Of a stretch of 10,049 nucleotides of DNA, positions 1-8,802 are shown in pieces; the first letter of the stretch is position 1, and each line of letters starts with the position of its first letter. Both the position numbers and the translations under genes were made by a program. Source of the DNA: Phoronis ovalis (lineage: Eukaryota; Phoronida; Phoronidae); the NCBI GenBank assembly GCA_028565635.1, contig JAOXYB010068645.1, positions 1 through 10,049 on the forward strand, given 5' to 3'. A model generated the notes under the pieces. The model was not told the origin of the DNA and searched no databases. It saw nothing but the letters and a program-made list of their open reading frames with translations.

Positions 1-100
1 CATTTTCTTCGCGCAATGTTTGGGAAATTTTTGTAATGATTTAAATTACATGAATTTACTATAGAAGTGGATGGGAAGATCAATTGTGTCCTTATACCAA

Positions 101-170
101 ACGCGTAACGCGCGTTAACGTGATTTGTTCTTAAAACCATCCTTACGCGTTTTTATTCACACACACGCGT
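101..170. other. ACGCGT/CpG cluster
   Basis: Three ACGCGT hexamers (101-106, 145-150, 165-170) and the 12-bp palindrome TAACGCGCGTTA (106-117) fall within 70 bp of otherwise AT-rich, CpG-poor flank. Function unknown; it overlaps the region of the third terminal-exon candidate and its AATAAA. Confidence 0.4.
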
Positions 171-226
171 ACCAATTCAATCATTGATTTGAGTTGGACC
201 TCCGAGACTTGTAGGACATCGTGAGT
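152..226 (-). other. Candidate terminal exon 3 with AATAAA
   Basis: From an acceptor-like CACTACAAG the phase-1 frame reads DSRCPTSLGGPTQIND and then TGA at 177-179. An AATAAA lies at 152-157, about 20 bp after the stop. The composition suits a polar tail. The acceptor has only a moderate pyrimidine tract, so this is no stronger than the other two 3' candidates. Confidence 0.25.
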
Positions 227-366
227 CTTGTAGTGTATAATAAAATCCTTACATTGTTTTAAAAATATGTAGATATGAGATATAGAACAGATACACTGAT
301 TGATTGTACTTACAGTATTACGCATCCATTAATAAAAGCAATTATTTTACAAGTCTTATAAATGTT

Positions 367-422
367 CTACTTGAATTGATTTGCAATTAAAGTTACATCA
401 CAGATACAAAACGTCCCTGAAA
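367..422 (-). other. Candidate terminal exon 2 with tandem acceptor
   Basis: A good pyrimidine-rich acceptor (CAATGTCTTCAG) is followed six bases later by a second one (TTTCAG). Both enter the same phase-1 frame, which reads VSGTFCICDVTLIANQFK and then TAG at 367-369. It would extend the preceding exon in frame and end the protein. No canonical polyadenylation signal was seen shortly after it. Confidence 0.25.
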
Positions 423-890
423 CTGAAGACATTGATTGCAGAATGAACACGTTTTAGAAATTAAAACATACTTTTCTCTAAAAAATCTTTTGAATGTCAG
501 AAAGATCTTAATATTTGTAAGCATATTGTGAGTGTTAATGCGGTGGATTTACCATCAGGCACGGAAAACGCGCATTTCCCTTCCCAAAAAAAGAATTATA
601 AAATTATTTTGAATATTGATTTTAGAAATACAAACATTACCGGTAGAGGTAAATTAACTGCGATATCAAGAACCATATACCTGGGTACTGTCATGTTTAA
701 TTTAAAGCTGTTTATATTTTTTGTTACAACGTGGCTGCCTTTCCAATAAATTGATCTGAGTCTTTTGTATTGTCAAATGTTTTGTTCTGTCTCTGAGAGA
801 CAAATTAAAGGATATTCAATAGAGACAGGTCCCTAATTATAAACTTATTGCTCATAAAATAAACATTTTTGGAAAATAGCTATGTTTAAA
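423..890. other. 3' flank or intron, no supported gene
   Basis: Apart from the palindrome near 795, this stretch shows only short frames. A plus-strand frame from 528 to 749 has no codon or homology support. A tiny minus-strand phase-1 segment (about 552-578, between an AAG acceptor and a GTAAAT donor) is compatible with the exon chain but too small to call. Confidence 0.4.
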
Positions 891-1066
891 TTATGCCCAA
901 AAAATGTCAGAGGGCAGCAAAACACATTTAAAAATCCAAAATCTTTCGAGGCCCCTCGGACCTCCTGTCAGAAGGAACGATTTTGCTAGCATCCTCATGT
1001 TACACCAAGAAAACAGGCTGCTTGCAAAGCTATCCCACTCCTCTCTCAACCAACGGAAAATCTCTC
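891..1066 (-). other. Candidate terminal exon 1 (Trp-rich), with an open frame on the other strand too
   Basis: After the acceptor ATATTTTTAG the phase-1 frame is open for 57 codons to TAA (891-893), beginning GEIFRWLREEWDSFASSL. It is rich in Trp and Phe, unlike the polar linkers before it, and no clear AATAAA follows. The plus strand is also open here (904-1161) and has its own good donor at 1100 (AAAG|GTATGT), so one of the two frames is a shadow. No domain is recognised on either strand. This could also be part of a repeat, since hairpins lie just to its right. Confidence 0.25.
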
Positions 1067-1141
1067 CTAAAAATATTGTTGGTTGGTATCTTTGTAAAGG
1101 TATGTTTTACACTATAACGCTTGTAATTTTGCATCTTTTAC

Positions 1142-1239
1142 GAATGAATTTGAAAGATTAGTCACACCTTTTGTCAGAAGGTGTTGGCCCCTAATTCATT
1201 CATCCTTCTCAAGTCCCATAGTATAACACCTGAGAGGTG
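1142..1239. repeat. Cluster of short inverted repeats
   Basis: GAATGAATT (1142-1150) is repeated inverted at 1193-1201, and inside this lies a 7-bp hairpin ACACCTT/AAGGTGT (about 1164-1184). A further CACCT/AGGTG hairpin lies near 1228-1238. To the left, TGTCTCTGAGAGACA (about 788-802) is a near-perfect palindrome, and the phrase GGYCCCTAATT occurs at both about 828 and 1186. The whole 780-1240 block may be a small non-autonomous element, but terminal repeats and target duplications were not established. Confidence 0.4.
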
Positions 1240-1319
1240 CGCAGAAGTAATTGTTCACGAGATTAAAGCCCCATATGTTTAATTAAAAATTTAATTAGCA
1301 CAATATATTTTTTATTTAC

Positions 1320-1376
1320 CTTGTGGAACATTTACTTCGTCTGCAGGTAAGTCTGTGTTATTTGACTTTGGCAAAC
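1320..1376 (-). CDS. Small linker exon, last well-supported exon of the gene
   Basis: Nineteen codons lie between a pyrimidine-rich acceptor (CTATTATTGCAG) and the donor CACAAG|GTAAAT. In the phase-1 chain it reads S then LPKSNNTDLPADEVNVPQ, polar and probably disordered. In the phase-0 frame, reached through the candidate microexon, it stops at a TAA (1332-1334) after 14 codons. It leaves phase 1, so at least one more exon must follow. Supported by splice signals and frame only; no homology seen. Confidence 0.65.
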
Positions 1377-1699
1377 CTGCAATAATAGTATATAACAGTC
1401 AATACAGACTTGGACAATGTTTTATACTGTAAATCATACATGTATAACTTGCAAATGTTTCGTGAAGTTCCTGAATCATTAGATTTTGAAGAAGTGCAGA
1501 TTTTAGATATACGCAGATTAGAATTTACACATGAATGACTTACAACATGTGGATTTAATGAAATATGATAATTAATGTTCATGATATAGGCTTCTGAATA
1601 TATATAACTGTTAATTAAAAAATATGCTATCACATTGTCCCAGAATTACGTTGAAATTGCAGAAAATACGTTTTTCAGATTGGTTTTGTTATTACATAC

Positions 1700-1774
1700 T
1701 TGTTTGGGTTCCATGGGTATCACCATCACCTTGGAGACTGGGGCTATCATGTTTTGCAGTTGCAGCAGGTGTTT
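1700..1774 (-). CDS. Small low-complexity linker exon
   Basis: Twenty-five codons lie between the acceptor TTTTTTTCAAAG and the donor ACAA|GTATGT. Read in phase 1 from the preceding exon it gives ETPAATAKHDSPSLQGDGD followed by THGTQT, an Ala/Ser/Pro/Gly-rich sequence typical of a disordered linker with possible Ser/Thr phosphorylation sites. The next junction makes AGT (Ser). A second frame is also open right across the exon; that frame would be used only if the candidate microexon at 1933-1970 is included. No domain is recognisable. Confidence 0.65.
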
Positions 1775-1932
1775 CTTTGAAAAAAATTGTATCATAAATG
1801 CCGCAATCATAGTAGAATGGAGAACATTTCTTCTTACCACTTGCAAAATTACGGCTACATTGATTCAATATTCACTTATATATTAACGCAAGTTTCTTTA
1901 TTCCAGGCAAACATTTCCAACCTGATACTTAC

Positions 1933-1970
1933 TACTATGGCACCCTTTGTAACCTTGGTTCCTTGAAGTT
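1933..1970 (-). other. Candidate frame-shifting microexon (38 nt)
   Basis: A 38 nt segment inside the 311 bp intron between the exons at 2086 and 1774 has an acceptor (GTAAATTTGCAG) and a perfect consensus donor (GTAAGT). Entered in phase 1 it reads ELQGTKVTKGAIV and leaves in phase 0. The next exon is then read in a second open frame (KHLLQLQNMIAPVSKVMVIP and on) and the one after stops at 1332-1334. Skipping it keeps the phase-1 chain. It could be a regulated microexon, a decoy donor or chance. Confidence 0.35.
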
Positions 1971-2085
1971 CTGCAAATTTACGTAAACGTAAAAACGGAG
2001 AACCGTTATTTGACATTAGTTTATTTGATAGATGCTGTACACTTGATAAATTTATTTTCATGTAAATTTAATAGAAAATATCTAC

Positions 2086-2154
2086 CTTTTGTTTCTTCAA
2101 CATCCTGGTACTTCTTCAAAAAATCATCAATTTTTTCCATTTGTTGATCTGATG
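2086..2154 (-). CDS. Small linker exon after the COR/Cys-rich region
   Basis: Twenty-three codons lie between a good acceptor (TGTATTTTTAG) and the donor ACAAAAG|GTAGAT. Joined to the large exon across a 434 bp intron, the junction codon becomes GCA and the peptide reads A-S-D-Q then QMEKIDDFLKKYQDVEE. It is strongly hydrophilic with a heptad-like spacing of I, F/L and V, so a short amphipathic or coiled-coil helix is likely. Phase 1 at both edges matches every other exon. No family is recognisable, and the exon is supported by splice signals, phase and composition only. Confidence 0.75.
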
Positions 2155-2588
2155 CTAAAAATACAAGTACTTTTGTACAAACAACATTTTAAGTATTTGA
2201 CACTCCTGGCACTGGACAGTTTTAAAGATGTTGAATATTTGTATACATTCTGCTGGATTACTTTACCAATTACGTATTGTGTCGTAAATGTAGCCATTTT
2301 TTGAGAAATAATGAATACTAATAGTACATACTTATATTTTTTGTTATATCTGTTGAAGTGAATAGACTACCGGTATCACTAACATTTTTCCGACTTCTCT
2401 ATATAATCCAACAAAGAATTTATGATTTGTGATTTACAGGAAACATGCGTTTTAATAAGCTGCGTGTAATATATAATAAAACGCCGAAAACGGTAAATGC
2501 AACATGCAACTTCGCAAAAGCTGCCATCAAACTTGAAATAATTAGTATAAAATGACTGCACTAGACTTAAAGGGGTGTTATAGTTTAC

Positions 2589-5500
2589 CTTCATTGCACA
2601 TCATAACAAGACAGGCTGGTATCTCAACTGAATCGTCATGTGGGCATCTTTTTTTAAGTTTAGGTCCGCAAAGGCTGGCAAAATTTTCAAACCCAGCTGG
2701 CTCCTTCGAACCACAAAGAACACAGTGTGGACACAAACAGCATGAGTCAAATATAAGTCCAGGCCATTCCATTTCAAATGTTTGAGATAGGATTTTGTGT
2801 AACTCAATAAATACTTGCCAACTATCGGATAAATTCTTTCTGGTAGATGGAGCATTAATGGTTACTTGAAGCCGGTGATTGGGTTGGAGATTTCCAGAAA
2901 CAGATTTTAAAAGTTCTAACTTAATACGCATATCATCCTGCTTAAACATTGAAGCGTCTTTCCAGTGGGAACACCCATCAGCGTTGTTGAAGCCAACATG
3001 ATGCTGAACTATAACCAAGACGACATTGAATAAGAATGGTGGAAAATAACCACCAAAATTAAAATCCAGGAGCAGTGAGGAATTACCGCGGATATTAGTC
3101 CAATTTTTCAAATGTTTTTCTGTGGTTTCTCTTCGTTTTAGATGCCAAGGAAACAAAAACATCCTTTCTTTATCTCCTGTATTCTTAAGTTCATAACAAA
3201 GCTCAAAAAACTCCAGCAGCTCCAGTATCGTATCCAAGTCTGTTTTTAACTCAGAAGGACTTAACAAGCATTTGAGAAGTTTCTCACTAATAATTCCTCT
3301 CTCAGTAAAATTTTTAACATCTCTGTTAAACTGTCGCTTTATTGGGAAGCAATCTTCAAATTCAGCATAGGATTCAAAACGTTTTTCTAAATTGTGATCA
3401 AAAGCAATTTTCAAAAGCTCAATAAAAGATGTCTTGTTGTGAAAAATTTTGTTGGCCAATTTTGCATTAGAAGGATAATACAAAATTTGTCCAACATCCC
3501 TTAAATATTCTAAAATGTCGGTAACATCATTCAGTTCTATATCAAATTCTGTCACAATATTTTGCCGTGGTATGTAAAATGTGTATTTATCTTTGAATTC
3601 TTGGCTTATTAATTTATCTATCACTTTGACCCATGCGGATGGCATTGTGATTTTGTTATCATTTGCAAAACTGGTAGTCACTTCCTTAAGTTTATCAAAT
3701 CCTTGACAATCTGAGCAGCTTACAAAAGTAATGTCTGTGTTAACATTTTGAATTCCTTTAATCATCTTGTCAATGCGCTTACGTGTGGAGTCTTTCCGTC
3801 CTATTTTTATTTTTTCATTTTCTAAATACGTGCCCCTGTCATGTAAAAGCTTTTTCACTTTTGTTTCAATTTCGTCACGAAGGCTGACTTGCTCGCTTTC
3901 GTTTATTTCGTCACTATGAGTAGCCACTAGATGAAATTTGCCTTCTAGTAGCCACAGCTGCATGTTACTGATCCAGTCGCCAATGCACAGATCAAACTTG
4001 TCAGGTGTACAAGCAAGAGGATTAAACACCAATAAAATGAGTGCATTTTGGGACAAAAAGAATCTATGTATCGCCTTGTATGAATCGTGACCTCCAAAAT
4101 CAATTATATGAATAAGGAGGTTATGTTTTTTTTGCAGATTCCAAGTAGCGGTGTCAAGAACTTTTGTTCGATCATCGATACCGCGAGTAAATGGTGTATC
4201 AGATACAAGTACATTAGTCACGCAGGTTTTACCTGCCTTAACTTCACCTAGAACAAGAAATGTCATCCTATCAACGTCTATCCCAGGGTTATAATGTAAT
4301 TGGTGTAGATACTTTATTATCCATTTTGTGTCTCGGCTTTCGCACAGTTTCTGAGGCGGTTGAATTAACTTGTTTTTCTCAATGCGTAATTTTGTTAACT
4401 TTTGTGATTTGACTAGTGCTGTCGGTAAACGGACGATTTCATTGTTTTCTAATCCCAATTCGATTAAATTTGGTAATCCTTCTGATATTTCCGGGAATAC
4501 CTTTAGTCTATTGTGATCACATCTTAGAATTTGAAGGTTTTTCATATGATCAATATTGCTTGGCAGATGTTCTAATAGATTTTTTCTTACATCAAGTTCT
4601 CGCAGCTTTACCAGGTTAGTCACAGATGCATGTAATTTTCTGATTTCATTTCCGCAAAGTAATAATTGGCGTAATTTGTTTAGCTCACCAATTGTATGTG
4701 GCACTTGTTTTATCTTATTAAAGTGTGCCCCAAGAATATTGAGGTTTTTGAGCTTGCCAATATCTTCTGGTAATTCTGTGATTAAATTGTCGGTGATGTC
4801 TAGCTCTGTTAGCTCTTCCAGTTCAGTCACTGAAGCTGGCAAAGACTTAATATTGTTTTGACGCAATTTTAAAATCTTTAATTTCGTTAGTTTCCCTATT
4901 TCCTTCGGAATGTCTTTTATTGCATTGCCTCCTGCATTCAATATGGTGAGCGATTTGAGTTTACCAATTGTATTTGGAAGATTAATGATTTCATTTGCTC
5001 TAATATCTAGTTTCTTCAGCTTTAAGTTGGTTATAGACTCCGGGAGAAGGTTTATTTTATTCCATTGTACATCAACAGTTTCCAATTCCTGCATTTCACT
5101 GATATCTTCTGGCAGTTTGCTAATCTCATTACGTCCAATATCGAGATTTTTGAGATTAGTTAGTTGAGAGATACTTTCTGGAAAGGTTTTCATCTCATTG
5201 TTTGAAAGGCAGCAAACTTTAAGATTTGTTAACATTTGAATGTCTTTAAGTTCTATCTTAGCATTGCCGTAGGCATACAATTCTTCCAAATGCTTCATCT
5301 TTGTAACTTCAACTGGTAATTTTTTGTACCCAAGTCCTCCAATGTCCAGTATGATCATACAGGGCCAGAGTGCATTAGGATTTTCTGTACTTGCCGTTTT
5401 CACAAGGTAGTCGTCGGATGTATCAAAGGGATTATTACCTAGGCATAGTATTTCAAGATGTTTTAATCTATGAAGTGCTTTAGGCAAAGAACGCAACTTA

Positions 5501-5996
5501 TTATGGCTGAGAATTAAACATTTTAATTTTGTTAACCTATTAATACTATCTGGTATCTCAGTAAGATTATTTCTGGAAAGATCCAATGCTTCCGTACTTG
5601 GCGGAATCTTATCTAACTTATCTGCCGAAATTTCATCTAATGACTTATTCGATAAATCATACATTTTATAAGGAATTGGTATTTCGGCAACAGTCATTTC
5701 ACAACGATTGTGATGACTATAACACAAAGTTATCTTCGGCAGCATACTAGTAATCACTTCTTCATTTCCACATTCCCTCCAAACCTTCCGCAAAATCTTA
5801 ATTCCCTCCGTTTTGTCCTTAACCCTAGCTAACCATTTACACAACATAGTGAAGTTTCTGTGTTTACATGGTTGCCGTTGCTTTCCACGTAAATTTCGCA
5901 TGTCCTTATTTTCAAGCCCAAGTAGTTCTCCAACTTTGTACCACTCGCTGTGTTGGATGTTTCTAGCAAGATCAGCCATTGTTTTAACAGACAAAA
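2589..5996 (-). CDS. Main exon of a ROCO GTPase: Death domain, LRRs, Roc, COR, Cys-rich tail
   Basis: This exon codes for most of a cytoplasmic ROCO-family signalling GTPase. Residues are numbered from the ATG at 5977-5979. A Death domain spans about 1-85 (W13, LGL at 20-22, CKWL at 47-50). About 18 leucine-rich repeats follow (about 129-545). The Roc GTPase starts near 570, with P-loop GEVKAGKT (578-585), DFGGHD (627-632) and THSD (687-690). COR runs from about 778 (MPSAW) to about 1070, and a Cys-rich tail holds C1080, C1081, C1083, C1086, C1089, C1104 and C1112. There is no kinase domain, so it resembles MFHAS1-like rather than LRRK-like ROCO proteins. The 5' edge is a strong acceptor (GGTATTTTCAG) and the 3' edge is the donor GAAG|GTAAAC. 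The in-frame TAA at 2578-2580 lies just inside the following intron and is probably not the real end. The exon is exactly 1136 codons long with phase 1 at both edges. Domain calls are secure; the signalling partner is unknown. Confidence 0.95.
4345..5595 (-). repeat. Leucine-rich repeat array, about 18 units of about 23 residues
   Basis: Within the large exon the protein repeats with a period of about 23 residues (69 nt). The pattern is LxxLxLxxNxIxxLPxxIxxL, for example LKILKLRQNNIKSLPASV and LTELDITDNLITELPEDI. Units 3 to 5 are irregular: one carries an insertion (about residues 181-208) and the next two have degenerate ends. The rest are regular and of the Ras-suppressor-like type usual in ROCO proteins. 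The array forms a curved solenoid used for binding or dimer control in this family. No intron interrupts it. Confidence 0.93.
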
Positions 5997-6030
5997 CTGA
6001 AAATACCAATTAAACTTGTTATTTACTATA

Positions 6031-6042
6031 CACCTTTATATC
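6031..6042 (-). promoter_or_regulatory. TATA-like element upstream of the ROCO exon
   Basis: The minus strand reads GATATAAAGGTG, about 35 bp before the acceptor of the large exon and about 55 bp before its first ATG. The spacing would allow transcription to start near 6005 and translation at 5979, giving a single-Death-domain ROCO protein without splicing from upstream. The same stretch also serves as the intron end, so the motif may be incidental. Confidence 0.3.
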
Positions 6043-6177
6043 CTAACAGAGGGGTGGTTTAGGAATCTCTGTTTACGGGATCGGGAAAAAAAATCAAAAA
6101 CCTACATAGGTATGGTTCATTAACAAGCAATTAACCAAATAAAAAACTTTAAATTTAATCTACATAACCGTCCACGT

Positions 6178-6183
6178 TTTATT
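6178..6183 (-). promoter_or_regulatory. Polyadenylation signal AATAAA
   Basis: AATAAA on the minus strand about 60 bp beyond the TAG of the short terminal exon, in TGTAATAAAACG. Its position suits 3' end formation of the short Death-domain transcript. For the long transcript this signal would be intronic and would have to be ignored or outrun by splicing to 5996. Confidence 0.6.
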
Positions 6184-6244
6184 ACAATTGTAATAGACAA
6201 CAGTTGAATACAAACAAAAAAACAAATAGAAGTGCTTTCATTTT

Positions 6245-6438
6245 CTATTTCCGATAATCTGTACCTTCTGAATGTGGCGTGTGCTGAAGCAGTACGTCCT
6301 GTTCAATGTTATCTGTCTGCTGTCTTCCTGTTGCACCATGTTGAACGTTATCTGTCATCTGTTTTATTTCGTCTTCTTTTAATCCACATATCATAGCAAA
6401 GATGTCCCGAAGACCCATATTAGCATTCGTAGGAAATT
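6245..6438 (-). CDS. Alternative terminal exon ending a short Death-domain isoform
   Basis: From the acceptor ACGTTATAG the exon reads, in phase 1, through 63 codons to a TAG at 6245-6247. An AATAAA signal follows about 60 bp later (6178-6183), the layout of a true last exon. Spliced to the Death-domain exon ending at 8803 it completes a GAA codon and continues EFPTNANMGLRDIFAMICGL. The part LRDIFAMICGLKEDEIKQM lines up with the second and third helices of both neighbouring Death domains (WYKVGELLGLENKDMRNL; WMFIGIYLDLEKSYLDEL). The later helices are replaced by a polar tail (residues include ATGRQQTDNIEQ) of no known type. It lies between the upstream Death-domain exon and the ROCO exon, so its use would exclude the ROCO part. 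It could instead end a separate upstream gene. Confidence 0.75.
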
Positions 6439-6446
6439 CTATAACG

Positions 6447-8760
6447 TTTGTATTAAATACTTAAGTTATAATACAATACACTAACAAGTTGAAGAAATGT
6501 AAACAAATATATCAAATTAAAGCACATTACTAAAATTCAAAAAGACGAATTTAGATGCAAAAACTAAGTTTAACACCCCTCCCCCATAGATACAAAATTG
6601 AAATTTCAACAAAGTTAACTTCCAAAACAGTATTCCAACACCTTTTCTCAGATTTCTTAAAATTTATACCTTATGACTTTTAAATTTCAGCTGCCAAATT
6701 GTTTTCATCATTTACGAACTAAGAACAATTTCAAAAATCTGAAAGAGTACTTTATTAGAGTTCCAAGTTATAAGTTAATTTTTAGCCAAATTTAGCGTGG
6801 TACGTGCAAGGGTGTGGAACATGTTTTTGAGGTTTACATTTTGAAAAACATGAGTTTTTACCCAAAATTGCCACTTACAAAATATATAATCAGGTTATAG
6901 ATAATTAAAGTATTTTTTCATGATACCTTTCTAAAAAAGAAAACTTCAGTTAGTTCATTATGCCCCCAACCTCAAATTGGAAGCCATTTAGTGGTTTCAT
7001 CGATTTTCCAATGCACACACTACTTGGCACGGCTCAGTTTTCACAATATTTTAGGATGGCTCATACAGGACCGAGCAACGGATTGTGTTATATGATCCTT
7101 TGTGCCGTTCACTGCCAACAAACACTGTTTTTTGGATAGTTGATACCGCACCGCGCAAGGCATTTTTAGTAATGACCATTTCCTGGTTCAATCATCAGCT
7201 ATAAACCATTACATGGATATACGCATCACATCAGCTAACATTGCCAGATGGTGGCGGCACCGAAATCTGAGTAGTAACTGCGCTAGTGACTACGGAAAGC
7301 AACCAATTGCGTGCTGCCGGGTGACAACCGAAACAGGGAATCAAAGTAATTTGCAATGTGTAAATATGGCTTCAGTACTGTCGTGTTCTTTATATCTACT
7401 TATATCTGCTCCTACTTCGAGCATGTTTTAATAATATACTGCTGTCATGGAGAGCATAATTTAGGACCCAGTATGAAAGGATAAGACACCTAACGAAACT
7501 CCTTGGGCTGAAGACCTAAAGGTCCGAGGTTCCATTACAACAAACTAACTTGTATAGAAGGACTTTCTTGTTAGCCGGTAGCCGTGGTGATAATATCAGA
7601 ATGTAGTCTCCAGTACAAGTTAATTCACATTATTAAACTGGAAACTTATAACCTAAGCAATACAGAATACTCTTTAACACAATAACTATAAATATTAACA
7701 ATGTTGCGTAAATAGAATTAAGTATCAACAGGTTACAGGGACAAATTTCTATAATCCAAGGATTGGAATTAATTCAATCACTACTTGTAGATTAATTGAA
7801 TATGCAGGAAACATTTGAGTCTTGAGATAATTAGTGTTTTCCTCGAACATTGTTTTCTTTAATACTTTAGAACCAGCACAATTTATCTTTTGAAGTTTTG
7901 TAAATGGTGCAATATTTAACTATGACAAAAGTGTAAAATGCGAATAAATTGCCGGGTTACAATCCATGCGCGTCTCGTCTAGGACATTAGTTCGTGGAAA
8001 GAATCTAGAACGTGAGTGGTTATTATCCAAATATTCGACAGACTTGAAGGAAATAAATTTGAAATTTCTCCACAAACTGTATTGACTTAATAATAAAACA
8101 CTTTTGCTTACGGGGTTTCACAGGTTTAGTTTTTTTTTTGTAAACATATATTATATAATGCCATGCTAACTGTATAAATATAAATTATTTAAATTATTTA
8201 AAACTCAGTTTTAATTTTGGACAGATGCATAATATTATATTATATCATACCAACTGTTCAGTTGCACAGGTTTAGACAGGTCACGATGAAATGGGCTTCT
8301 ATAGTTTTTATAAATATTTTCTAATTTGCTAAAATAAAATTAGTCTTACGCCGATCAACTAGTTTAGCAACATGAAAAGTTGCTTGTATGTATCCATAAA
8401 AAATGTCATAGTCAAACTTCAAATTTGAAGTTTCATTCCTAGCCAAGAAAAACATTGAAAATGTATCATTGAGCATGGGAAGTTAAGGTAAAATATTTGA
8501 TAACTGCTAACTCAAAGTACATACAGCAACCCAAACAGTCGGTGCAACTAATGAAATCAATGGTCGGCCGCTTCGGGTAGTTCCTGTAGTCTTGGTCATG
8601 CTTAAAGGCCACCGGAATTCAGATTGGGCTGGTTCGTAGAAGCCGTAAGGTGACACTTGTGTTTGTAAAGTATCAAATCCGACTAAACGTTCCACTGCAT
8701 TCAATACCCAACTGAAACACCGCATTTTCAAAGAGTTGGCTTTGTTTAAATTCCTTAATT
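6447..8760. other. Long intron: mostly AT-rich, no supported gene
   Basis: The main intron after the Death-domain exon (donor at 8802) contains no reading frame I would call a gene on either strand. Seen in it: a GC-richer patch at about 7040-7330 with short frames on both strands; a GACCT/AGGTC hairpin at about 7515-7526; a 9-bp direct duplication AAATTATTT at 8182-8199; AT-rich runs near 8150-8250; and a patch at about 8507-8761 where several minus-strand frames are briefly open. No coding similarity is recognised. Confidence 0.6.
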
Positions 8761-8802
8761 TCTTGAAAATTTATTTTTTTAAAATAATTTACGGACGCTT
8801 AC

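Noticed and set aside
528-749. Plus-strand open frame
   Set aside because: Non-ATG start, AT-rich composition, no splice or homology support.
904-1161. Plus-strand open frame of 85 codons with a GTATGT donor
   Set aside because: No recognisable family, and it overlaps a minus-strand frame that fits the gene; kept only as a caution in the candidate-exon entry.
2578-2588. TAA at 2578-2580 as the end of the ROCO protein
   Set aside because: It lies just beyond a good donor (GAAG|GTAAAC), and in-phase exons follow downstream. It would matter only if the intron is retained.
5997-6009. TTG at 6007-6009 as a start, adding ten residues before the ATG region
   Set aside because: These bases are the end of an intron (TTTTCAG); the first ATG in the exon is at 5977-5979.
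7213-7431. Plus-strand open frame in the long intron
   Set aside because: Short, no domain, and frames on the minus strand are open over part of it; explained by a locally higher GC content.
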